Assembly: GCF_001679785.1 (NCBI RefSeq) | Contig: NZ_CP016289.1 | Location: 434,001-498,000, forward strand | From: Rhizobium leguminosarum | GTDB lineage: Bacteria > Pseudomonadota > Alphaproteobacteria > Rhizobiales > Rhizobiaceae | Length of the DNA: 64,000 nt | Direction of reading: 5' to 3' | Shown here: positions 16,976 through 26,400 of the stretch, piece by piece | How positions within the stretch are numbered: position 1 is the stretch's first letter | Layout: the number at the start of each line of letters is the position of its first letter | Made by a program: the position numbers and the translations under genes | The notes under the pieces: generated by a model | Seen by the model: only the letters and a program-made list of their open reading frames with translations | What the model was told of the DNA's origin: nothing | The model's database searches: none

Positions 16976-17761
16976 TCAGGCGGGGGTGCCGACATCGGCG
17001 CCGGCCAGCAGCGAAAGCTGGGCCGCCGCCTTCTGCACCAGCGTGATCGCCTGGGTGATATCGGGAGCCGACGGCGCGTTGACGAGCGCGATGAAGGGGC
17101 AGGTGAGGGCGGCGATGCAGCGGCGGTCCGGCCCGAGAACGGGAGCGGAGAGATTGTAGACGCCTGAAGTCTGGGCGCTGGCCATCATCTCGTAACCGCG
17201 CTCGCGGATCTGGTCGAGACGATCGTAGAATTCGGGCCCGAGTTCGACATCCGCGCGGCTGCGCACATGTTCGGAGATCATCATCTCCCGCTCCTCCTCG
17301 CTGCGGAAGGCGAGCAGCACATGCCCCGAGCCGGTGTCGAAGAGGCTGATATGGGCGCCGATGCGGATCGAAAATCCCCAATAGTCCGGCGCCTCCTGCT
17401 GGGCGATGACGACGGCCGCACCCCGATCGAAGACGGCGAGATGATTGGCCTGGCGCGTGCGCTGGGCAAGGTCGCGCATCAGCGGCGTGGCGTAAGAAGC
17501 GAGCCGGCGCACCGGCGCGTGCAGCTGCGCAAGGCCGAAGAGCTTCAGCGTCAGCGAGTAGCGGTCGCCATCCAGCCGGGTGACGTAACCGCGGCGCACC
17601 AGCCGGTCGAGCATGCGGTAGAATTCGTTGGGGCTGCGGTCGAGCCGCTTGGCGATATCGGCCTGGGTGAGGCCGCTGTCGACGCCCGCGAGCAGCTCCA
17701 GAATATCGAGGCCCTTGTCGAGGGCAGGAGCGCGGTAGCGGTCGGACTCGTCGGTCTCCAT
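16976..17761 (-). CDS. IclR-family transcriptional regulator
   Basis: A 261-residue protein with the N-terminal winged helix (LDKGLDILELLAG, LTQADIAKRLDRSPNEFYRML) and the IclR effector-binding domain (HLAVFDRGAAVVI, FDTGSGHVLLAF, SGVYNLSAPVLG). It is transcribed divergently from the mutarotase remnant and SDR, and 71 bp upstream of the amidohydrolase on the same strand. It most likely controls this sugar catabolic locus and binds the palindrome near 17847-17866. Confidence 0.9.
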   Translation of the reverse strand: METDESDRYRAPALDKGLDILELLAGVDSGLTQADIAKRLDRSPNEFYRMLDRLVRRGYVTRLDGDRYSLTLKLFGLAQLHAPVRRLASYATPLMRDLAQRTRQANHLAVFDRGAAVVIAQQEAPDYWGFSIRIGAHISLFDTGSGHVLLAFRSEEEREMMISEHVRSRADVELGPEFYDRLDQIRERGYEMMASAQTSGVYNLSAPVLGPDRRCIAALTCPFIALVNAPSAPDITQAITLVQKAAAQLSLLAGADVGTPA

Positions 17762-17846
17762 TCCTTCCTCCTGTGAATATCAATCTGCATATACGCAGAA
17801 CCGCAGCCGGAAAAGTAAAACTTCGCACTTGACCCTTGGCCAATCG

Positions 17847-17866
17847 TCTGTTTGTCTATAAACAGA
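17847..17866. promoter_or_regulatory. Palindrome, candidate IclR operator/promoter
   Basis: TCTGTTT and AAACAGA form an inverted repeat around GTCTAT, and a second overlapping pair TTTGTC/GACAAA extends it to 17870. It lies between the divergent iclR and catabolic genes. A TTGACC box at 17829-17834 could be a -35 element and TATAAA within the palindrome a -10, although the spacing is long. Confidence 0.5.
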
Positions 17867-17907
17867 CAAATCATCACTGAAGAACAGGGCGGCGATAGGG
17901 GGAGACC

Positions 17908-18137
17908 ATGCAGCGCGTGGGATTGGTCATCGGCCCTGGAGCCGGCGAAGTCAGCATTCGCGTGCAGCCGACCGACAGGATCTGGCGCTGGTATGCCTTT
18001 GCAACAGTGGCAACTCCTCCATTTAATAGAGAGAGCAGCGCGCATCTTGCCAGAACCCGGTCGAAACGCGCAAAGAGGGCGAATGGCGGACGACGATGGA
18101 CGAGGCGCTCCATTACGACCGAGCTTCGCCGAGACAT
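17908..18137 (+). pseudogene. Degraded L-fucose/L-rhamnose mutarotase (RhaM/FucU-like)
   Basis: The first codons read MQRVGLVIG, and the next frame over gives LEPAK, together matching the start of the L-rhamnose mutarotase family. Near the end, a third frame gives PVETRKEGEWRTTMDEALHY, matching that family's C-terminal Lys-x-Gly-x-Trp ... Met-Glu-Glu-Val-Phe-His pattern. The middle is missing or scrambled, and the total is about 75 codons against the usual 105-115. Several indels are therefore needed. Its place at the head of the SDR-dehydratase genes is where a mutarotase is often found in fucose loci. Confidence 0.6.
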
Positions 18138-18187
18138 GAACCGCACTCCATCGTCCAGCGTAGACAATTCCAGAAAAGGCCCGTGAC

Positions 18188-18922
18188 ATGACAAACAGAC
18201 TTTCCGGCAAGACCGTTCTCATCACCGCCGCCGGCCAGGGCATCGGCCGGGCGACGGCGGCAGCCTTTGCCGCGATCGGCGCCAAGGTCCACGCGACCGA
18301 CATCAACACCGAGGCCTTGGCGACGCTTGCCGCCGAAACCGGCGTTTCCACCCATAAGCTGAACGTGCTCGAAGAGGATGCGGTCAAGGCCCTGGTCGCC
18401 GAGATCGGCGCCGTCGACGTGCTGTTCAACTGCGCCGGTTTCGTCCATGCCGGCTCAATCCTCGAGATGAAGGATTCCGATCTCGAATTCGCCTTCGACC
18501 TCAACGTCAAGGCGATGATCCGCACCATCCGCGCCGTGCTGCCCAGCATGATCGAGCGCAAGGACGGAGCGATCATCAACATGGCCTCCGTCGCCTCCAG
18601 CATCAAGGGCGTGCCGAACCGCTTCGCCTATGGCGTCACCAAGGCGGCGGTAATCGGGCTCACCAAGGCCGTCGCCGCCGATTATGTCGGTCAGGGCATC
18701 CGCTGCAACGCGATCTGCCCCGGCACGGTGGAAAGCCCGTCGCTGCAGGACCGTATGCGGGCGCAGGGCGACTACGACGCGGCGCGCGCCGCCTTCATCG
18801 CCCGCCAGCCGATGGGCCGGCTGGGCTCGCCGGAAGAAATCGCCGATCTCGCCGTCTATCTCGCCGGCGCGACCTACACGTCGGGCCAGGCGATCGCCAT
18901 CGACGGCGGCTGGACGATCTGA
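18188..18922 (+). CDS. SDR oxidoreductase, probable 2-keto-3-deoxy-L-fuconate dehydrogenase
   Basis: A classical short-chain dehydrogenase of 244 residues: cofactor motif TAAGQGIGRATA, NCAG, a catalytic Ser in MASVASS and Tyr/Lys in YGVTKAAVIG. The C-terminus ends in IAIDGGWTI. In the non-phosphorylated L-fucose route, an SDR of this type oxidises 2-keto-3-deoxy-L-fuconate. It precedes the dehydratase on the same strand by 96 bp. Substrate assignment rests on these neighbours. Confidence 0.82.
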   Translation: MTNRLSGKTVLITAAGQGIGRATAAAFAAIGAKVHATDINTEALATLAAETGVSTHKLNVLEEDAVKALVAEIGAVDVLFNCAGFVHAGSILEMKDSDLEFAFDLNVKAMIRTIRAVLPSMIERKDGAIINMASVASSIKGVPNRFAYGVTKAAVIGLTKAVAADYVGQGIRCNAICPGTVESPSLQDRMRAQGDYDAARAAFIARQPMGRLGSPEEIADLAVYLAGATYTSGQAIAIDGGWTI

Positions 18923-19018
18923 TTTCAGCAATGCGGCCGGCGCGGCAGTCTTGCCGGCCGGCCCGGCCACTGCAATCGGCTCTCTATAATCGGCCCATAT
19001 AATCGGGAGAAAAACACC

Positions 19019-20296
19019 ATGACCCGCATCACCGACCTTCGTGTCTTCGATCTCCGCTTTCCCACGTCGCAAAGCCTGGATGGATCCGATGCGATGAACC
19101 CCGATCCGGATTATTCGGCGGCCTACGTCATTCTCGATACGGATGCGCCTGATCTTGCCGGCCACGGCCTGACCTTTACCATCGGCCGCGGCAACGACAT
19201 TTGCTGCATGGCGATCGAAGCGATGCGGCACCTCGTCGTCGGCGCCGACCTCACGGAAATTCTCGCCCATCCCGGCGCCTTCTGGCGGCACCTGACCAGC
19301 GATAGCCAGCTGCGCTGGATCGGCCCGGAGAAGGGCGCCATTCACCTGGCGACTGGCGCGATCGTCAATGCCGTCTGGGATATGCTCGCCAAACAGGCCG
19401 GCAAGCCCGTCTGGCGGCTCGTCGCCGAGATGTCGCCGGCAGAGATCGCCGATATCGTCGATTACCGCTATCTCACCGACGTGCTGACGCGCGAGGAGGC
19501 GATCGAGATCCTGAAGCGCGCCGAGGCGGGCAAGGCGGAACGCATCGCCATCCTCGAAAAAGAGGGCTACGCCTGCTACACGACCTCGGCTGGCTGGCTG
19601 GGCTACGGCGACGAAAAGCTGCGCCGCCTCTGCCAGGAGGCGATCGACGCCGGTTTCAACCATATCAAGATGAAGGTCGGCCGCGATCTCGAAGACGATA
19701 TCCGCCGCCTCAGGATCGCCCGCGAGGTGATCGGCCCCGACCGCTACCTGATGATCGACGCCAACCAGGTCTGGGACGTCGGCCAGGCGATCGACTGGGT
19801 GAAGGCGCTTTCCTTCGCCAAGCCCTTCTTCATCGAGGAGCCGACCAGCCCCGACGATGTCGCCGGCCACCGCAAGATCCGCCAGGCGATCGGCCCGGTG
19901 AAGGTCGCGACCGGCGAGATGTGCCAGAACCGTGTCATGTTCAAGCAGTTCATCGCCGAGGGCGCGATCGACATCGTGCAGATCGATTCCTGCCGCATGG
20001 GCGGGCTGAACGAGGTTCTCTCCGTGCTGCTGATCGCCGCCAAGTTCGACCTGCCGGTCTGGCCGCATGCCGGCGGCGTCGGCCTTTGCGAATATGTCCA
20101 GCATCTGTCGATGATCGATTACATCGCAGTGTCGGGCACCAAGGACGGCCGCGTCATCGAATATGTCGATCATCTGCACGAACACTTCCTCGACCCCTGC
20201 CTGATCGAGAACGCCGCTTACATGCCGCCCACCCTGCCGGGCTTCTCCATCGAGATGAAACCGGCCTCGATCAGCAACTATACGTTTCGAGGCTAA
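19019..20296 (+). CDS. L-fuconate dehydratase (enolase superfamily)
   Basis: A 425-residue member of the mandelate racemase/enolase superfamily with the features of L-fuconate dehydratases. It has FNHIKMKVGRD (Lys-x-Lys), LMIDANQVWD (metal Asp), FFIEEPTSPDD (metal Glu), VATGEMCQNR (metal Glu) and VWPHAGGVGLCEYVQH (catalytic His). The N-terminal region (GNDICCMAIEAM) also matches the long fuconate dehydratase subgroup. It converts L-fuconate to 2-keto-3-deoxy-L-fuconate. Transporters and the final aldolase or hydrolase are not in the window. Confidence 0.9.
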   Translation: MTRITDLRVFDLRFPTSQSLDGSDAMNPDPDYSAAYVILDTDAPDLAGHGLTFTIGRGNDICCMAIEAMRHLVVGADLTEILAHPGAFWRHLTSDSQLRWIGPEKGAIHLATGAIVNAVWDMLAKQAGKPVWRLVAEMSPAEIADIVDYRYLTDVLTREEAIEILKRAEAGKAERIAILEKEGYACYTTSAGWLGYGDEKLRRLCQEAIDAGFNHIKMKVGRDLEDDIRRLRIAREVIGPDRYLMIDANQVWDVGQAIDWVKALSFAKPFFIEEPTSPDDVAGHRKIRQAIGPVKVATGEMCQNRVMFKQFIAEGAIDIVQIDSCRMGGLNEVLSVLLIAAKFDLPVWPHAGGVGLCEYVQHLSMIDYIAVSGTKDGRVIEYVDHLHEHFLDPCLIENAAYMPPTLPGFSIEMKPASISNYTFRG

Positions 20297-20519
20297 GGAA
20301 ACTTCGCCGGCCGCATGTTGAATTTCTGATCCCGACAGTCTTTCCTGCCGCCGATGGGCTTCCAATCTGACGGGCCTGCTCCAATTCACTTGGAGGCGGC
20401 GCAGCTTGCTTTTTAGAGCGCCGAGGAATAGTTTTGAAATGTGAATGCGGAGGGGGCCCAGCACCAGCAGGCCAGCAAATTTTATTGAACTTAGACAATA
20501 GAATGTTTGCGATCGAGCC

Positions 20520-23099
20520 ATGCCCAAGTTTCACTGCGTCAAGAGACTGTGCGCTTATCTGCTGATCGTCGCAGCAATGCTGCTATCGATCGGCACGGTA
20601 CATGCAGCCATCACCGAGGAGAGCGGGCGCCGCGTCGCCCTCGTCATCGGCAATTCGGTCTACAAGACGCTGCCCTCGCTTCCCAATCCTGCCAATGATG
20701 TCGAAGAGGTCGCGACCACGTTGCGCGCGGCCGGTTTCGACGTGACGATCGGCGTCAATGTCGACCGCATCGGGCTCGAAGATACGGTGCGCCGCTTCCT
20801 GCGCTCAACCAGCAATGCCGAGGCCGGCCTCATCTACTATTCGGGCCACGGTATCCAGGTGGGCGGCCAGAATTTCATCGTGCCGGTCGATGCGACGCTG
20901 GAGACGCCCTATGACGTCGAGACGCAGACCATGCCGCTCGACCTCATCCTGAACCATCTCAAGCAGAATTCGCGGGTACAGCTGATCTTCCTCGACGCCT
21001 GCCGCAACAATCCCTTCAATGCCCAGAAATTCTGGATGGCGGAAAAACTGGAGCCGGTCGGCGCCACACGCGGGCTTGCGCGCATCGACAGCGATCTCGG
21101 CAGCCTGATCGCGTTTTCCACGGAACCCGGCCAGGTGGCGCTCGATGGCACCGGGGCGCTCAGCCCCTATTCCGAATCCTTCATCAAGCGGGCGAGCGAA
21201 CCCAACAAGGAGATCCGGCAGGTCCTGACCGATGTGCGCCGCGACGTGATCGCCATGACCAACGGCAAGCAGGTTCCCTGGGAAAATTCCTCCCTGATGG
21301 ACAGCTTCTATTTCATTCCAGCGCCGCCGCCGCCAAGCGTCGAGCCGATGCAGCAGGTGAGCGTGCCGGAGGGTGCGGCCACGACCAAATTGCCGATCGC
21401 CCCGCCGCATGACGAGACCGGTTCGGCGCTGCTCGTCACCCTCAACCAGCTTCCCAAGACCGGCAAGCTCAGCTTCGACGGCAAGCCGGTAGAGCAGGGC
21501 GCGAAGATGCCTGCCGCGGCACTGACGGCGCTGACCTATGATTCATCAGGTGTTGCCGCCGGAACCGTCGGCCTGATCGGCTATACCGTGAGCGACCCTT
21601 ACGGTCAGGCAACGCAAGGTGTGGTCGCGATCACCGTCTCGGCCGATGCCGGCGCCAAGCTCGCCCAGCTCGAACAGGAAAAGCAGGTGCGGCTCGCCGA
21701 TGCCGACGCCTATCTGAAGACCCTGCCGCGCGACGTGGGCACGGCGATCGGCGTCGGCCCTGTTGAAGCCAGCCTGCCGGTCGTGCCGGCATCGGCCGCG
21801 GAGATGACCTTCAAGGTCGCGGCCCTGCCCGACAAGGGCACGCTGCGCGCCGGAGACCGGGTGATCGGACTCGGTCACGTGCTCGAAGCAGCCGATATTC
21901 CCGCTCTTTCCTATGAGCCGCAGATCGGCACCGAAAACCAGCCTTTCGCCCTGACGCTGCAGGCAGCCAATGACGACCTGCCACCGGCGACCGTCACTTT
22001 CAAGCCGACGCTCAACGCCTGCGATACATCAGCCGCGGCTCCGCTCGACCTGCAGGGCGTGACGGCAGGCAAGCTGCCGAACGAGATCGACCCGGCCGTC
22101 GCGCTGCCTGGCTGCGCCGATGCCGTGAAAGTCTATCCGAAGGTGCCCCGCTTCGTCTATCAACTCGGCCGCGCCCAGCTTGCCGATCGTGACGCCAAGA
22201 CGGCGTTTGCGACGATCAAGAAGGCGATGGATGCCGGGCATGTCCGGGCAATTTCCGAACTCTCCGCGCTATATCTCGTCGGAGCGTCTGTGCCGGCAAA
22301 TCTCGGCAAATCCAGCGAGATTGCCGCCATCGGCGCGAAGAACGGGGATCCCTACGCGCTCTATGCCTATGGGAAGAGCCTCTATTATGGCCGCGGTGTG
22401 AAAGCCGACACCCAGGAAGGCCTGAAGCTTATGCTCCAGGCAGCCGACCTCGGCCACACCTATGCGATGAACGAACTCGGCTACATCTTCTCAAATGGCG
22501 TCAACGTTCCCTCCGACATGGAACGCGGAATTCGCTTTTACGAGTCAGGTCTCAAAAGAGACGACATATATTCGATGAACAGTCTCGGAATGATATATCG
22601 CGCAGGCAAAGGCGTACCGCAGGACCTGGAGAAGGCCCTGGCGCTTTTCAAAAAGGCGGCGGAGGGCGGCCAGCCTTATGCCCCGCGCAATATCGGCCTT
22701 ATGTACAGAGACGGCTTAGGGGTGCCCAAAGACGAGGCTGCAGCGCTCTCATGGCTGGAAATGGGCGCGGAACGCGGCGATTATTGGAGCGCGTTCGAGC
22801 GGGCCAAGATGGCGAAGGGCGACGGCTCAGATGCAGAAAGCCTTGTGACCGCCGCTCACTATTTCGCTCTTGCAAGCGCACTCAACAGGCCTGGCACCGG
22901 CGATCCTAAAAAGCAGTCCGACAAAGAACTCGCATCCTTGGCCGACTCTGCCAAGAAGAAGGCCGCAGAGGCGTTTTCGGCGGAATTGACTCCACAGGAA
23001 CTGAAGGCTCTGCCGACGACGAAGTCACTCAACGAGAGGCTGACGCTTCTTGCGAGGGCGACGTGGGCGAAGCGAAATCCGCGATATGATCTTTTTTGA
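20520..23099 (+). CDS. Exported caspase-family (orthocaspase) protein with Sel1 repeats
   Basis: An 859-residue protein with a signal peptide (hydrophobic residues about 11-29). A caspase p20-like domain follows (residues about 36-260): VALVIGNSVY, catalytic His110 in YYSGHGIQ and Cys161 in FLDACRNNP, both intact. A long central region of unknown fold comes next. The C-terminus holds Sel1-type repeats from about residue 600 (YALYAYGKSLYYGRGV, YAMNELGYIFSNGVNV, YSMNSLGMIYRAGKGV). Orthocaspases usually cleave after Arg or Lys. The next gene starts 24 bp downstream on the same strand. The target is unknown; the protein would act in the periplasm or outside. Confidence 0.88.
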   Translation: MPKFHCVKRLCAYLLIVAAMLLSIGTVHAAITEESGRRVALVIGNSVYKTLPSLPNPANDVEEVATTLRAAGFDVTIGVNVDRIGLEDTVRRFLRSTSNAEAGLIYYSGHGIQVGGQNFIVPVDATLETPYDVETQTMPLDLILNHLKQNSRVQLIFLDACRNNPFNAQKFWMAEKLEPVGATRGLARIDSDLGSLIAFSTEPGQVALDGTGALSPYSESFIKRASEPNKEIRQVLTDVRRDVIAMTNGKQVPWENSSLMDSFYFIPAPPPPSVEPMQQVSVPEGAATTKLPIAPPHDETGSALLVTLNQLPKTGKLSFDGKPVEQGAKMPAAALTALTYDSSGVAAGTVGLIGYTVSDPYGQATQGVVAITVSADAGAKLAQLEQEKQVRLADADAYLKTLPRDVGTAIGVGPVEASLPVVPASAAEMTFKVAALPDKGTLRAGDRVIGLGHVLEAADIPALSYEPQIGTENQPFALTLQAANDDLPPATVTFKPTLNACDTSAAAPLDLQGVTAGKLPNEIDPAVALPGCADAVKVYPKVPRFVYQLGRAQLADRDAKTAFATIKKAMDAGHVRAISELSALYLVGASVPANLGKSSEIAAIGAKNGDPYALYAYGKSLYYGRGVKADTQEGLKLMLQAADLGHTYAMNELGYIFSNGVNVPSDMERGIRFYESGLKRDDIYSMNSLGMIYRAGKGVPQDLEKALALFKKAAEGGQPYAPRNIGLMYRDGLGVPKDEAAALSWLEMGAERGDYWSAFERAKMAKGDGSDAESLVTAAHYFALASALNRPGTGDPKKQSDKELASLADSAKKKAAEAFSAELTPQELKALPTTKSLNERLTLLARATWAKRNPRYDLF

Positions 23100-23123
23100 A
23101 ACGGTGATCCGGGGGTGCCTAAC

Positions 23124-23768
23124 ATGACCAGCAAAGTCTTCATCCGTGTACTCCTCTGCTCGACCTTCATAGCCGGCTCCGGCACAGTACTGCAGGGCTG
23201 CATCTTCGACCCAGGAGGCAAGACGCTCTTCGCCAATCAAGAGCCGGCGCAGCCGGCGCGCAAGAAGACGCCGATCGTCAAAAGGGTCGTCACAAAGAGT
23301 GATGACCGGGAGCCGGCTTTTGCTCGGTCGGAAAGGGGTTCAGGTTCAGACAGCTCGTCCGGAATGGGCGGCGGTTCCAGCAGTGGCAGTTCCGGCAATG
23401 ACTCCGGCGGCAGTGATCCTGGGGGCGGTGATACCGGGTGGAACTCAGACCGCCGGCTGAAGACGGATATTCATCGCCTCGGCACTTCCCCTGCCGGCAT
23501 CCCGATCTATGCATTCCGTTACATCTGGGGCGGGCCGCTCCTTGTCGGCACCATGGCGCAGGATCTTTTGCTAATCAGGCCTGACGTGGTGTCTCAGGGG
23601 GCAACTGGGTATTACACCGTGGACTACGACAAGCTCGATATCAAAATGATATCCATACCGGATGAGCTGTCGCTCGCCTCAGCAGCGGCAGGCGCTGCCG
23701 TCGCCGCACTGTCGGTCGACGCTGGAAAGACGCAGCCTGTGATCAGACTTCCGGATTTCGTTTTGTAA
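23124..23768 (+). CDS. Lipoprotein with a peptidase S74-like chaperone domain
   Basis: Starting at 23124 (alternatively 23115), the protein has a lipoprotein signal (TVLQGC) and a Ser/Gly-rich low-complexity linker. It then has SDRRLKTDIHRLG with IPIYAFRYIW, MAQDLL and YYTVDYDKLDI. This order is typical of the S74 intramolecular chaperone domain found at the C-terminus of phage tail spikes. There the Ser of the Ser-Asp-x-Arg-Leu-Lys motif makes the self-cleavage. A free-standing version on a bacterial lipoprotein is uncommon. It ends in an Ala-rich hydrophobic helix. It is probably co-transcribed with the caspase-Sel1 gene 24 bp upstream. Confidence 0.7.
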   Translation: MTSKVFIRVLLCSTFIAGSGTVLQGCIFDPGGKTLFANQEPAQPARKKTPIVKRVVTKSDDREPAFARSERGSGSDSSSGMGGGSSSGSSGNDSGGSDPGGGDTGWNSDRRLKTDIHRLGTSPAGIPIYAFRYIWGGPLLVGTMAQDLLLIRPDVVSQGATGYYTVDYDKLDIKMISIPDELSLASAAAGAAVAALSVDAGKTQPVIRLPDFVL

Positions 23769-23862
23769 GATGTTCGGTTGGCAATGTGATCGGGCGCCCC
23801 GTGCTGGGTGCGACGCTCGTTGCGCCTGACTTGAAACTGGCCTCCTGAAGCCGTCCGCCCGT

Positions 23863-25473
23863 TCAGCCGTCCAGCCCCTTGAAGCGCACCGGCTGGTAGC
23901 CGCGCATCAACAGGCTGCCGAGCGAATAGGTATTGCGGCAGACGCGGCCTTTGCAGGCATTCGGCGAGGCCTCCATCACCTCCACCTTCTTGTCGGCCGT
24001 GAAGCGCATGAACAACAGCACATGCGAGCCCGGCTTGTTCAACGCGTCGCCCGGCCGCATCGACCAGGGGTCGGAGAGGCGCTTGGTGATCCCGGGGATG
24101 GCGCGCGTCGAAACGTGCATCTTCAGGCCCCAGGCGTCGCTGACGAAACCGGAGCAGTCGACGCCGAGGATGTTGGATTGCGGCGCGCTCTTGGTGCAGA
24201 CATTGCCAGCGGTCTGGCCCTTTTCCACGCCGCCGACGAAATTTTCGAGCGGCGTCTTGCAGCCCCAGCAATAGGGAACACCCTTGACCGTCTGGCCGCG
24301 CTTGCCGATCAGGTAGATCGGGCGGCGGAGCCGGTTCATGTTGATGCAGCCAGGTCCCGGATCCTTGCCGTAGGCAGTTGGCGTCACCAGCCAATTCAGC
24401 GTCTCGAAGCCGATCGCCCGCTCGATGACGTCGCTGCGCGATTTCGGCACGATCGCCACCTTCGGCGTCTTACCGAGCTTGCCGGCAGTCGGCTGCTTGG
24501 TGGGCCGAGCGACGGCAAGCTTGCGGCCGGGCTCCCGGCCGTCGAGCCGCAGCACCTGCGCCCGGCTTTCCTGCGATCTCAAATAGAGCACGTCGCCCCG
24601 CGGTCCGATCGCCACGAAGCGCCTCGAAAATACCGTGCCCGGTTCGATCGGAAGGTCGTAGACCCGATCCATCGCGCCGTTCGGCGTGAAGCGTACCACC
24701 AGCATGCCGGTGCGCTCGGGCCGGTCGGCGGGCACGAGCTCGACCAACGCATAGGGTCTGCCTGTCGTGTCGATGTCGAGAAGTTCGACGGTGCCGATCC
24801 GCCCTTCCGAGGCGAGCTGCAGCGAAAGGAAATTCTCCTCCGAGCTCGCGCGCCGCAGCAGGATTTCCGCCTTGTCGTTTGCGGCAGCCCGGACCTCGGC
24901 AACGATATCGCCCAGCCCGCGGCTCGGAACATATTGAATGACCGGCGGGCGGGCCTCGGGCCGGTTGGTGCTGCGGCCGATCTCGTCGATGATGCTGTTC
25001 AGCGGCCCCGGCGATACCGAGCCCATCGAGGCGAAGACCGAGCGGGTGTAGTCGTCGGCATCACCGCCGCCGTCGACGGCGCGCAGCGTCTGCGAGCGGC
25101 CGTCCGCATCGGTGGAGCGCTCGAGCGGCACGACGCCGTCGGACCAGAGGTAGAGTTCGTTGTGGACGACGGCGAGATCCTCCGGCGCGACATTTTCCGG
25201 CAGCGGCAGGATCTCGGGCTCGGCCTGCGAGCGTTCGGCGTCGACGGCGAGCACGCGGCCGTTATTTTGGTCGAGGATGTAGATGGTGCCGTCGTCGCCG
25301 ACGGTGATCGCCGCCGGCCCGGATGCCTCCGCTTCCTCGTTGGAAGAGATGATGCCGACCGAACGCGCACCGTCGCCGCTGCGAAGCTCGATGATCGTCG
25401 TATCTTTGGCGAAAACCGGCGAGGCGACCGCAAGTGCCGCGGCAAACAAAATATGCGACCCAAAACTACGCAT
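23863..25473 (-). CDS. Secreted beta-propeller protein with NlpC/P60-like domain
   Basis: I start at the ATG at 25473 (signal peptide SHILFAAALAVASPVFA), not the TTG at 25488, because GGGGG lies eight bases before it. The N-terminal two thirds look like a six-bladed/NHL-type propeller (AAITVGDDGTIYILDQNNGR, GIISS). The C-terminal region has VDCSGFVSDAWGL, a downstream His in GSHVLLFMRF and GVPYCWGC, consistent with an NlpC/P60-type cysteine peptidase or amidase acting on cell wall peptides. It is convergent with the S74-like lipoprotein gene. Confidence 0.72.
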   Translation of the reverse strand: MRSFGSHILFAAALAVASPVFAKDTTIIELRSGDGARSVGIISSNEEAEASGPAAITVGDDGTIYILDQNNGRVLAVDAERSQAEPEILPLPENVAPEDLAVVHNELYLWSDGVVPLERSTDADGRSQTLRAVDGGGDADDYTRSVFASMGSVSPGPLNSIIDEIGRSTNRPEARPPVIQYVPSRGLGDIVAEVRAAANDKAEILLRRASSEENFLSLQLASEGRIGTVELLDIDTTGRPYALVELVPADRPERTGMLVVRFTPNGAMDRVYDLPIEPGTVFSRRFVAIGPRGDVLYLRSQESRAQVLRLDGREPGRKLAVARPTKQPTAGKLGKTPKVAIVPKSRSDVIERAIGFETLNWLVTPTAYGKDPGPGCINMNRLRRPIYLIGKRGQTVKGVPYCWGCKTPLENFVGGVEKGQTAGNVCTKSAPQSNILGVDCSGFVSDAWGLKMHVSTRAIPGITKRLSDPWSMRPGDALNKPGSHVLLFMRFTADKKVEVMEASPNACKGRVCRNTYSLGSLLMRGYQPVRFKGLDG

Positions 25474-25618
25474 TGCCTCGACCCCCAAAAGACCGTCACG
25501 TCTTTCAAAAATGGTAGGCTAGATATGACTTCTCAGCAAGCCGTTGCTTTCCAAACGATTTGGAGATCTGCGCCGGCGATAGTACAAGATCATCGTCTCG
25601 AAGATTTATCGGCAGGAA

Positions 25619-26215
25619 ATGCTTATGCTGGAATGGAACGGTGACGAACTGGCGCTCGACATAAGCTTGCTGGAACAGGTTCGCGCGGCGCGGATAAACT
25701 TCTCAGACCGGGTCTGCGCCGCCTCGGCCAGCAAGGACGACAAGCATCTGGCGCAGCTGCGCTCGGAGCCGACCTATCTGATGGCCGAGTTCCTCTATTC
25801 GATGAAGGTCTTCGGCATCAGCACAGCTGAGGATATCGAACGCTTCGCCAATCTGCACAATGATTACGTGGTTTCGCTCACCCGCGATCCGGCCAAGCTG
25901 CAGCGGCTGGGGCTTTCGCAGGATCGGGCGCTCGCCTCGATGTTCACCGCCGACACCAAGCCGCGGCTGATCCAGAACTGGGCCGAGAGAGCCGGCGCGA
26001 TCGACCAGTCCAATCTCGCCCGTTTCCTTGTCGCGGTGATGTCGAGCGAGACCTGCCGCAAGACGCTGATCGATTTCGAGACGGCGGGCTTCATGCAGCG
26101 CAAGCGCTCGCCCTACGGCACCATGGTAGTCTGGTCGACCGGAATGATCGAGGAGATCTTCGGCGAAATGCTGCGCGACCTGCGCCTCGGCCTGCAGCAA
26201 TTGAAGATTCTCTAA
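25619..26215 (+). CDS. Hypothetical 198-aa cytoplasmic protein
   Basis: The ATG at 25619 (or 25625) follows AGGAAATG. There is no signal peptide or membrane segment. The protein is largely helical, and its C-terminal part (CRKTLIDFETAGFMQRKRSP, then GTMVVW) could be a winged-helix motif, with a possible oligomerising helix at the end. I do not recognise the family. It stands alone between the divergent propeller gene and the next exported protein. Confidence 0.6.
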   Translation: MLMLEWNGDELALDISLLEQVRAARINFSDRVCAASASKDDKHLAQLRSEPTYLMAEFLYSMKVFGISTAEDIERFANLHNDYVVSLTRDPAKLQRLGLSQDRALASMFTADTKPRLIQNWAERAGAIDQSNLARFLVAVMSSETCRKTLIDFETAGFMQRKRSPYGTMVVWSTGMIEEIFGEMLRDLRLGLQQLKIL

Positions 26216-26400
26216 TGCATGTCGCCCGGAAGTGTGCAGCGGTTCCGGGTTAACATAAAACAAAGACCGAAAGCGCCGCTGCCATCCGATTTCAACCCTC
26301 CCAATCGATTGGCACGGAGCGCCGTTGCCTTCCTTCCGGCCTCTCCCTATTCTCGCGAGGCTTGTCGCGCAGTGGCACCAATAAGACGGATTTGACGACG

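Noticed and set aside
18455..20527. 690-codon minus-strand ORF
   Set aside because: It is antisense to the SDR and fuconate dehydratase genes, rich in Asp/Gly/Ala/His as expected of a GC-rich shadow, with no domain.
24022..25644. 540-codon plus-strand ORF
   Set aside because: Antisense to the propeller-NlpC/P60 gene, with Arg/Ala/Asp-rich composition and no motif.
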